From contig JAUILJ010000133.1 of assembly GCA_030433055.1 (NCBI GenBank), positions 1 to 12,691 of the forward strand: a stretch of DNA of 12,691 bases, read 5' to 3'. The notes beneath the pieces are model-generated. The model was not told where the DNA came from, did no database searches, and worked only from the letters and a program-made list of their open reading frames with translations. Shown here piece after piece: positions 1 to 5,505 of this stretch (its first letter is position 1; each line of letters starts with the position of its first letter). Position numbers and translations under genes: made by a program. Source of the stretch: Polyangia bacterium (lineage in GTDB: Bacteria > Myxococcota_A > Polyangia > Polyangiales > Polyangiaceae).

Positions 1-905
1 GTGATCAGCTCGGTCACCGGATGCTCGACCTGCAGACGAGTGTTCATTTCGAGGAAGTAGAAGCTCTTGTCCTGTGAGAGCAGGAACTCAAATGTCCCTG
101 CGGAAAAATAGCCTACCGCCTTCGCGCCTTTCACGGCGACCTCACCCATCTTGTGCACGATCTCTTCATCGATCGCGGGGCAAGGAGCTTCCTCCACCAC
201 CTTCTGGTGCCGCCGCTGGATCGAGCAATCACGCTCGAACAGGTGGACCATGTTTCCATGCTTGTCGCCGAGCACCTGGATCTCGACGTGACGGGGCTGA
301 ATGATCGCCTTCTCGATGTAGACGGTCTCGTCGCCGAACGCCTTCTTCGCCTCGCTCCGCGCGCGCTCCAGCGCCGCCCCGAGTTCTTCCGGCTTGTGCA
401 CGAGGCGCATGCCCTTGCCGCCGCCTCCCGCGGTCGCCTTGAGCATCACGGGGTAACCGATGCGCTCCGCCGTCGCGAGCCCTTCCTCGACCGTATTTGC
501 GTTTCCGCCGGGAACAATTGGAACGCCGGCAGCCGCCATCTTGTCACGGGCAGCGGTCTTCAGGCCCATGTCACGCATTGCGCTGGGAGGCGGCCCGATG
601 AATGTCACGCCCGATGCTTCGCAGGCCTCGGCGAACTCCGCGTTCTCGCTCAAGAAGCCGTAGCCTGGATGCACGCCATCGCAGCCCGCGCGCTTGGCGA
701 CCTCCAGGATCTTGTCAGCCCGGAGGTAGCTCTCGGCCGCCGCTGCTGGGCCGATGTGATACGCCTCATCGCACACGCGCACGTGCAGGCTCTCGCGGTC
801 GGCGTCGCTGTAGACAGCCACCGAGCGGATCCCCATCTCACGCAGCGTACGCGCGACTCGAACAGCGATTTCCCCCCGGTTGGCAATCAGGACCTTCTTG
901 AGCAT
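1..905 (-). CDS. accC: Biotin carboxylase subunit of an acyl-CoA carboxylase (partial, N-terminal ~301 residues)
   Basis: ATP-grasp enzyme that carboxylates biotin on its carrier protein using ATP and bicarbonate; for acetyl-CoA carboxylase this is the first step of fatty acid synthesis. The protein begins MLKKVLIANRGEIAVR, the classic biotin-carboxylase N-terminus. The glycine-rich ATP loop GGGGKGM lies near residues 160-166 (Lys164). The family signatures FERDCSIQRRHQKVVEEAP and EMNTRLQVEHPVTE follow, and the frame is open to the window edge. The family is usually about 450-500 residues, so the C-terminal third lies outside. ATG at 903-905 is the only sensible start because it begins exactly at the conserved N-terminus. 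No SD precedes it; a -10-like TATACG ends 9 bases upstream. It is transcribed divergently from the peptidase at 1203. The EIQVLGDKHGN-type segment also occurs in propionyl-CoA, other acyl-CoA and pyruvate carboxylases, so biotin carboxylase is certain but the substrate complex is not. Confidence 0.95.
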   Translation of the reverse strand, partial: MLKKVLIANRGEIAVRVARTLREMGIRSVAVYSDADRESLHVRVCDEAYHIGPAAAAESYLRADKILEVAKRAGCDGVHPGYGFLSENAEFAEACEASGVTFIGPPPSAMRDMGLKTAARDKMAAAGVPIVPGGNANTVEEGLATAERIGYPVMLKATAGGGGKGMRLVHKPEELGAALERARSEAKKAFGDETVYIEKAIIQPRHVEIQVLGDKHGNMVHLFERDCSIQRRHQKVVEEAPCPAIDEEIVHKMGEVAVKGAKAVGYFSAGTFEFLLSQDKSFYFLEMNTRLQVEHPVTELI

Positions 906-906
906 A

Positions 907-931
907 GCGACGCGCGTATAGCACGCGTCGC
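907..931. repeat. 8-bp inverted repeat flanking the biotin carboxylase -10 box
   Basis: GCGACGCG at 907-914 and its exact reverse complement CGCGTCGC at 924-931 enclose a 9-base centre holding the candidate TATACG. One arm lies one base from the start codon. The position, straddling the -10 box and the likely transcription start, is that expected of a repressor operator. An RNA hairpin is unlikely if transcription starts within or after the repeat. GC-rich sequence yields short palindromes by chance, so function is uncertain. Confidence 0.4.
915..920 (-). promoter_or_regulatory. Putative extended -10 box (TGC-TATACG) of the biotin carboxylase gene
   Basis: On the minus strand TATACG is preceded by TGC, matching an extended -10 element. 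Nine bases separate it from the ATG at 905, so transcription would start about 1-3 bases before the start codon or on it, giving a nearly leaderless mRNA. This fits the absence of an SD. The -35 position (about 938-943) shows no good TTGACA match and touches the edge of the 18-bp inverted repeat. Inferred from sequence only. Confidence 0.45.
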
Positions 932-941
932 CTCTCCGGTT

Positions 942-986
942 GGTTCGGTTGGCGCCCCTTTTGGGCCGAGGGGCGCCAACCGAACC
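942..986. repeat. Perfect 18-bp inverted repeat in the divergent intergenic region
   Basis: Arms 942-959 (GGTTCGGTTGGCGCCCCT) and 969-986 are exact reverse complements around a 9-base centre. An 18-bp perfect match is far beyond chance. There is no T-tract after either arm, and both flanking genes are transcribed away from it, so it is not an intrinsic terminator. One end reaches the expected -35 position of the biotin carboxylase promoter. It could be an operator, a cruciform-forming site, or a copy of a dispersed palindromic (REP-like) element. Confidence 0.85.
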
Positions 987-1190
987 CAGCACCTTGGAGT
1001 CTGCTCGCCTACCCTGCCGTTTTCCGGCAGCGCTCAGCCTGAGGTTCGCGTCGTGGCAGTCGGTTCCCATGCTGGCAGTCGCCTTGGGTCGGTGGGACCA
1101 GCCGATAGGTGGGTGCAGCTTGCTTGGATGTTTCCAGCAATTGTGACCAAGGGGTCGCTTTTTAAGCCGGTCCAGCGCCCGGACGCGGGC
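987..1190. other. Remainder of the divergent intergenic region: a small hairpin and a short direct repeat
   Basis: No gene is credible here. CTGCCG (1014-1019) and CGGCAG (1025-1030) form a 6-bp stem with a 5-base loop. TGGCAGTCG occurs twice, at 1054-1062 and 1073-1081; the copies are 19 bp apart, roughly two helical turns, so they could be a tandem binding site for the downstream gene. A TTGTGA at 1141-1146 resembles a -35 element but has no well-spaced -10 partner. Confidence 0.35.
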
Positions 1191-1196
1191 TAGACT
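1191..1196 (+). promoter_or_regulatory. Putative -10 box TAGACT of the M15-type peptidase gene
   Basis: TAGACT is followed by exactly six bases and then the ATG at 1203. A start site about seven bases after the -10 box would fall on the A of the ATG, giving a leaderless transcript. No SD is present upstream of this start. The -35 region is not recognisable. Inferred from spacing. Confidence 0.4.
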
Positions 1197-1202
1197 GCAC
1201 CG

Positions 1203-2528
1203 ATGCTTGGGAAGCTTCGTCCACTCCGCAGCGCCGTCCTGCTGGGGCTCTTCGCTTTTGGCGGGTTCGGTATTGGCTGTGGAGACGCGCCCGAAGAGGA
1301 CCTGGGCTCTCAGAGCGGTCGCCTCGCCCACCCGGGCCCATGGATGATCCCGGCGGAAACGTCTGCGATTGGCGACTCCCAGTACGTCGAGTACACCGGG
1401 GCGGGCGCGTGGAACAATGGGGCGGGCTGCGCGGGTGGAATCACCAGCGGCGGCGAAATCCTGCGTCAGTACCTGTACGACCACTTCCCCCAGATCGCGA
1501 GCATCGGGGGCTACGCCTGTCGCCAGAACACGGCCAACCTGAGTGAGCTGTCCGTCCACGGAACGGGCCGCGCGCTCGATGTCATGATTCCTGTGGTCGG
1601 CGCCGATGGGGAGGCGGACAACGACGCGGGCGATCCGGTTGGCAACTGGCTGATCGAGAACGCCGAGGCGATCGGAATCCAATACATCATTTGGGATCAG
1701 TGGACGTGGGGAGCCTCGCGCGCGGCGGGCTCCAAGGATCGCAGCTACGGCGGACCTAACCCCCACGTGGATCATCTCCATGTGGAGCTGAGCCTGGCCG
1801 CGAGCACGAACACCACGGACTGGTTTTCGGGGGTGGTGTCACCCCCAGCGATCCCCGAGTGCGACATCGTGCCGGAGGAAGGCCGCGTCATCGACGAGCG
1901 CGACAGCTGCTTCGCGGCCTATGGTCCCGCGCAGTTCTGGCGAAGCGAGGAGGGCGTAGGCTACGACGGGACCTTGCTGTGGACCAACGCCTACGACAGC
2001 TCGGAGCCATCGAACTGGGCGCGCTGGCACCTCGATTTTGCGGTAGCGGGGCGCTACCAGCTAGAGGTCTACGTGGACCCTGCGTTCGGTGTCCACACGG
2101 AAACAACGTACAGCGTGTCCCATGGCGCGCAGGAAGACTTGGTGGTGATCGACCAGTCTCAAGCCAGCGGGTGGGTGAGCTTGGGAGAGTTCGACTTCGA
2201 CGCGGGACCAGAGCAACACGTGAGCGTCTACGATACTTCCAGTACGCCCCCTGCTGATGATCAGCACATCGCGGTCGACGCCTTGCGCGTCGTTCCGGCT
2301 GGCACTGATCCTGGGAACTGGCCTGGGGGCAGTGGAGGCGCTTCGGGGAGCGGTGGCAGCGCGGGCGCTGGGGGCACAACCGAGCCGGGGACGTCGGGGG
2401 CAACGGTTACGCTCAGGGGCGACTCGAGCTGCGCGTTCAGCCCGAACGGATCCTCGGGGAATGGCAGTAGCTGGCTCGCGCTGGGTCTTGCCTTGGCGCT
2501 GGCGAATATTCACCGGCGCAAGCGCTGA
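1203..2528 (+). CDS. Secreted M15-type (D,D-carboxypeptidase-like) zinc peptidase with golvesin-like domain and MYXO-CTERM-like tail
   Basis: A 441-residue exported protein, probably cutting peptidoglycan peptides or another cell-wall substrate outside the cytoplasm. Residues 1-26 are a signal sequence ending GFGIGC; Cys26 could be lipidated, although Gly at -3 is atypical for a lipobox. Residues ~45-212 hold the catalytic domain: SVHGTGRALD (His119, Asp126) fits the SxHxxGxAxD zinc motif, and PHVDHLHVE (His188, His191, His193) gives the C-terminal metal/catalytic histidines. Residues ~223-362 resemble the golvesin / xanthan-lyase C-terminal-like beta domain common in myxobacterial secreted proteins. 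A Gly/Ser linker (~367-400) leads to Cys410, a hydrophobic helix (~423-436) and HRRKR, a MYXO-CTERM-like sorting signal. ATG 1203 is the only start giving a complete signal peptide. It is a single-gene unit converging on the next gene with a 1-base gap. The peptidase fold is well supported; the exact substrate is not. Confidence 0.88.
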   Translation: MLGKLRPLRSAVLLGLFAFGGFGIGCGDAPEEDLGSQSGRLAHPGPWMIPAETSAIGDSQYVEYTGAGAWNNGAGCAGGITSGGEILRQYLYDHFPQIASIGGYACRQNTANLSELSVHGTGRALDVMIPVVGADGEADNDAGDPVGNWLIENAEAIGIQYIIWDQWTWGASRAAGSKDRSYGGPNPHVDHLHVELSLAASTNTTDWFSGVVSPPAIPECDIVPEEGRVIDERDSCFAAYGPAQFWRSEEGVGYDGTLLWTNAYDSSEPSNWARWHLDFAVAGRYQLEVYVDPAFGVHTETTYSVSHGAQEDLVVIDQSQASGWVSLGEFDFDAGPEQHVSVYDTSSTPPADDQHIAVDALRVVPAGTDPGNWPGGSGGASGSGGSAGAGGTTEPGTSGATVTLRGDSSCAFSPNGSSGNGSSWLALGLALALANIHRRKR

Positions 2529-2529
2529 C

Positions 2530-3189
2530 TCACCAGTCGGTACAGGCAAACTTGAGACAGGGCTCTGGGTTTGCCTGTTTCGCGTCCTGTTGGTGGGCGG
2601 TCCAGCGCTCCTTCTCCGCCTGGGTCGCAACCAGGGCGCTGATGCGGACGCTCAGGGCCTGGACTCGCTTGTTCAGGTCCTCACGCGCTGCGTCGCGCTG
2701 CTTGAAGAACGCCTTGGCTTCCTCGCTCGACCCTCCACATCGGGGCGGCAGTCCGCGAATCGATTGGTCGATCTCGAGCAGCCCCTCCGCTAGCTTCCGC
2801 CACTGCAAGTCGCACGCTTGGTCGGTGATCTTGCAGGCATCGGGCAGCGAAGCGCCGAGCTCGTCGATGCTCTTGCGGATAGCGGCGACGGATTCTCGCA
2901 GGCTCTTGTAATTCTCCGCGGCGACCTCGCCGACACCGTCTGGCGTAGCGAGGTCTGGGCCTTCGCTCGGTGGTGGCTCCGGCGGCGTCGCCGTCGCGCT
3001 CGCTGTCACCGTGGGCTCCACCGGAGCCGTGACCGTTGGCGTGGGTGGCGCGGACGGTTCGGTCGCTGAGGACGGCTGCCCCTCCGGTGGTCGCCCCGGG
3101 TTGTTGCAGCCCAGGGCGGTGAGCGCCGAGCTCACGAAAAAAGCGCGGCGACGGAGGATTTGTGCGCGATCGGAGTCGTTGGGGTCCAT
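2530..3189 (-). CDS. Putative Tat-type lipoprotein of unknown function
   Basis: A 219-residue predicted lipoprotein I do not recognise. The N-terminus contains LRRRAFF followed by a short hydrophobic stretch and TALGC (Cys28), which reads as a twin-arginine-like signal with a lipobox. Residues ~29-80 are a Pro/Thr/Ser/Ala-rich linker, typical of a flexible tether. The rest is charged and helical, probably coiled coil in the KQRDAAREDLNKRVQAL region. Five cysteines (PDAC, QAC, PRC, PEPC, FAC) could form disulfides in the periplasm. ATG 3187-3189 gives the complete signal; GGAG lies three bases upstream and a CATACT -10-like box slightly further. It is divergent from xseA (49-base gap) and convergent with the peptidase gene. 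Nothing links it to exonuclease VII beyond the shared promoter region. An ordinary Sec lipoprotein is also possible, since the RR motif is only a partial match. Confidence 0.82.
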   Translation of the reverse strand: MDPNDSDRAQILRRRAFFVSSALTALGCNNPGRPPEGQPSSATEPSAPPTPTVTAPVEPTVTASATATPPEPPPSEGPDLATPDGVGEVAAENYKSLRESVAAIRKSIDELGASLPDACKITDQACDLQWRKLAEGLLEIDQSIRGLPPRCGGSSEEAKAFFKQRDAAREDLNKRVQALSVRISALVATQAEKERWTAHQQDAKQANPEPCLKFACTDW

Positions 3190-3198
3190 CTGCTCCGC

Positions 3199-3204
3199 AG
3201 TATG
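3199..3204 (-). promoter_or_regulatory. Putative -10 box CATACT of the lipoprotein gene
   Basis: On the minus strand CATACT ends nine bases before the ATG at 3189, so the leader would be only a few bases or absent. A GGAG three bases before the ATG could serve as an SD if the transcript starts further upstream. It sits in the 49-base divergent region, close to the xseA -10 box on the other strand. Confidence 0.35.
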
Positions 3205-3226
3205 CCCGAGTCCGGCCCACGCCTGC

Positions 3227-3232
3227 TATACA
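3227..3232 (+). promoter_or_regulatory. Putative extended -10 box (TGC-TATACA) of xseA
   Basis: TGCTATACA is close to the extended -10 consensus. Six bases (CCCCGC) separate it from the GTG at 3239, so transcription would begin on the start codon itself, giving a leaderless mRNA. No SD precedes the GTG, which supports both the promoter and the GTG start. The TGCTATAC core is identical to that proposed for the biotin carboxylase gene. Confidence 0.5.
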
Positions 3233-3238
3233 CCCCGC

Positions 3239-4657
3239 GTGAACGACGAGCAGGAAGCGATCATTGCAGTCTCCGAGCTGGCTCGTCGCATGAAACACGC
3301 CCTGAGCCGAAGCGTCGGCCGGGTGTGGATCGAAGGTGAAATCGCTCACCTGAAGCGCTCCCAGAACGGTCACGTGTATTTCTCCCTCAAGGATGTGGAG
3401 GAAGGCGCGGTGGTCGAGAGCGTGATGTATCGCATGAACGCGGGCCGAGCCTGGCGCTACCTCCAGGAAGGGGCTCGGGTGCAGGTACAAGGCAAACCGG
3501 ACCTCTGGATCCCGCGGGGCCGTCTGCAACTCGTGGTGGACCGGCTGCGCCCCGCCGGACGAGGTTCACAGCTCGAAGCGCTCGAACGACTCAAGCTGAA
3601 GCTCGCCGCCGAAGGCCTGTTCGCTGACGAGCGCAAGCGGCCACTGCCCAGCTCTCCGCGAGTGGTCGGAGTCATCACCAGCGAACATGGGGCGGCCATC
3701 CACGACATCATCACCGTAGCCTTCCGTCGTGGTGGAGCGCACATCGTCTTGGCGCCAGCCCAGGTGCAAGGAGACCAAGCCGTTCGGGGGCTGCTCCACG
3801 CCATCGATCTCCTCGAGCGCCATCCGCGCCTCGATGTGATGATCATCGGACGAGGCGGTGGATCTGCCGAAGATCTGCTGGCGTTCAACGACGAACGACT
3901 CGTGCGCCGCCTGGCTGAGGTGCGAGTACCCATCGTGAGCGCCGTCGGTCATGAAGTGGACCTCAGCCTGACCGACCTGGTCGCAGACATCCGCGCGGCA
4001 ACGCCGTCCCAGGCCGCAGAGCTGGTGGTCGCAGAGCGGGTCACACAGAAGAAGGAACTCGACGCAGCGCAGCGTCACCTGGTTGGAGCAATGCGACACC
4101 GGCTCCGCGACGACCAGCAGGTGCGCGAGCGCCTGGAGCGGCGCCTGGGCGACCCAAGGCAACTGATCGGCGAGCGGGCCCAAGCTCTGGACGAACTGAC
4201 CGAGCGCCTCGAGGACCACCTGCGAGACCGCCTGCGGCGCCAGCGCGCCGCTCACACCGGGCTCGAGCGGCGGCTGTTACTGCGCGATCCGAAGACCGTG
4301 CTGGCCCGCACGCGACTCAAGCTCGCGCCCTTCGAGGCGGCGCTCCAGAGCAGCATGCGCCAGCGCATCCAGAGCGAGCGCCAGCAGCAGAGCGATCTGC
4401 GAGCCGAGCTGCAGCGCCGAGCCCGCGAGCGGCTGCAGGAGCGCCGCGAACACTTGGGGCTACGGGCCACCCAGCTCGACGGGCTGTCCCCGCTGCGCAT
4501 CTTGGGGCGTGGCTACGCGATCGCGGCGAAGGGCGGCCGCATCGTCAAACGCGCTGCCGAGCTGAGCGCCGGAGACGAGCTCGAGGTTCGGCTGGGCAGT
4601 GGTTCCGTGCGGAGCAACGTCACCCATGTCGAGCCGGGGGAGGAGCAGGACGCGTGA
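3239..4657 (+). CDS. xseA: Exodeoxyribonuclease VII large subunit
   Basis: Large subunit of exonuclease VII, which degrades single-stranded DNA from both ends to short oligonucleotides and acts in repair and mismatch processing in the cytoplasm. The 472-residue length is near the family norm (~400-460). The N-terminal OB-fold (~residues 8-100) includes RVWIEGEIAHLK and GHVYFSLKD. The catalytic domain contains VMIIGRGGGSAEDLLAFNDE (GRGGG at 204-208) and SAVGHEVDLSLTD (AVGHE at 235-239), then ADIRAATPSQAAELV. A long charged coiled coil (~275-430) is followed by PLRILGRGYAI, the usual C-terminal motif. GTG 3239 was chosen because it lies six bases after a TATACA box and opens directly into the conserved N-terminus; an upstream in-frame extension has no family match. 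The stop overlaps the aroE GTG by 4 bp. The small subunit gene xseB, often adjacent, is not in this window. Confidence 0.96.
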   Translation: MNDEQEAIIAVSELARRMKHALSRSVGRVWIEGEIAHLKRSQNGHVYFSLKDVEEGAVVESVMYRMNAGRAWRYLQEGARVQVQGKPDLWIPRGRLQLVVDRLRPAGRGSQLEALERLKLKLAAEGLFADERKRPLPSSPRVVGVITSEHGAAIHDIITVAFRRGGAHIVLAPAQVQGDQAVRGLLHAIDLLERHPRLDVMIIGRGGGSAEDLLAFNDERLVRRLAEVRVPIVSAVGHEVDLSLTDLVADIRAATPSQAAELVVAERVTQKKELDAAQRHLVGAMRHRLRDDQQVRERLERRLGDPRQLIGERAQALDELTERLEDHLRDRLRRQRAAHTGLERRLLLRDPKTVLARTRLKLAPFEAALQSSMRQRIQSERQQQSDLRAELQRRARERLQERREHLGLRATQLDGLSPLRILGRGYAIAAKGGRIVKRAAELSAGDELEVRLGSGSVRSNVTHVEPGEEQDA

Positions 4658-5505
4658 GCCGCTTCGCCCTGTTGGGGCATCCGCTCGGTCACTCGCTCTC
4701 GCCCGTGATCCACCATGCCGCGTACGACGCGCTCGGCCTAGCGCACCGCTACGAGCTGTTGGACTGTCCGGATCGACCCGCGGTAGAAACCGCGCTGCTG
4801 CGCCTCGAGCGGGGCGAATACGCCGGCTACAACGTCACCGTGCCGCACAAGCAGCTCGCGCTCTCCCTGGCGGACATCGCAGATCCCCTCGCCCGCCAAG
4901 CCGGTGCCGCGAATGTGTTGGCGCTGCAAGCGGGCAAGGTCCACGCCTTCAACACGGACATCCTGGCGCTGCTCTCGGAGCTCGGTGACGTGGGCCGAGG
5001 TGCGGCGGTGATCCTTGGCAACGGAGGCGCGGCGTTGGGCGCAGCGACCGCCCTCGCGGAGCTCGGGTTCGAGCGTGTCTACGTGTGCGCGCGCAGGCAC
5101 ACCGGTCCACCCGAGGGCTGGCGCGGCTCGGACACCTTCAGAGATCTGGACGTGACGCTGCTCGAATGGCGTCCGGGAGCCTGGCAAAGCTTCGTGAGCG
5201 ACGTGACGTTGGTGCTCCAGGCGACCAGCGCTGGCATGCTCGGAGCCGGCCCCGGTGAGAGCGTGAGTGACATCGTGCCCTGGCAGGAGCTGCCTGCAAA
5301 TTGCGTCGCCTACGACGTAGTGTACAACCCCGAGGAAACACCGTTCCTCGCACGCGCCCGAGACCGGAAGCTGGATGCGCGGGGTGGCCTCGGGATGCTG
5401 GTGGGCCAGGCTGCGGCAGCGCTCGAGCTTTGGCTGGACGTGGATGCGCCACGGGCCGCCATGCTCGACGCCGCACGGCAGGCGCTGGGAGCGCGCCATG
5501 GCTAA
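4654..5505 (+). CDS. aroE: Shikimate 5-dehydrogenase
   Basis: Catalyses NADPH-dependent reduction of 3-dehydroshikimate to shikimate, the fourth step of the chorismate pathway, in the cytoplasm. The 283-residue protein has the shikimate-binding GHSLSP (Ser14, Ser16), the catalytic lysine in NVTVPHK (Lys66) and the catalytic aspartate in FNTD (Asp102), almost the same positions as in the E. coli enzyme (Lys65, Asp102). The Rossmann NADP loop GNGGAA is at 122-127, followed by YDVVYNPEETPFL and the C-terminal GLGMLVGQAAAALELW signature. GTG 4654 overlaps the xseA stop (GTGA) and has a good AGGAG at 4641-4645, eight bases upstream, so translation is likely coupled to xseA. Its end overlaps the next gene by 8 bp. 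All key residues are present, so the enzyme should be active. The xseA-aroE pairing has no obvious functional logic. Confidence 0.97.
   Translation: MSRFALLGHPLGHSLSPVIHHAAYDALGLAHRYELLDCPDRPAVETALLRLERGEYAGYNVTVPHKQLALSLADIADPLARQAGAANVLALQAGKVHAFNTDILALLSELGDVGRGAAVILGNGGAALGAATALAELGFERVYVCARRHTGPPEGWRGSDTFRDLDVTLLEWRPGAWQSFVSDVTLVLQATSAGMLGAGPGESVSDIVPWQELPANCVAYDVVYNPEETPFLARARDRKLDARGGLGMLVGQAAAALELWLDVDAPRAAMLDAARQALGARHG

Noticed and set aside
942..986. Perfect inverted repeat read as an intrinsic terminator
   Set aside because: No T-tract follows either arm and the flanking genes are transcribed away from it.
1054..1096. Sigma-54-type promoter from the TGGCAG repeats
   Set aside because: The GC expected ten bases after the GG pair is absent in both copies, so the -24/-12 rule is not met.
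153..1193. Long plus-strand open frame (346 codons) across the biotin carboxylase region
   Set aside because: It is the antisense shadow of the minus-strand biotin carboxylase, whose translation matches the family throughout; the plus frame has no recognisable motif and runs on through the palindromic intergenic region.
2681..3529. Minus-strand open frame of 282 codons spanning the lipoprotein gene and the xseA start
   Set aside because: It overlaps two better supported genes in other frames, has no domain signature, and its composition (Arg/Gly/His-rich) is that of an out-of-frame reading of GC-rich DNA.
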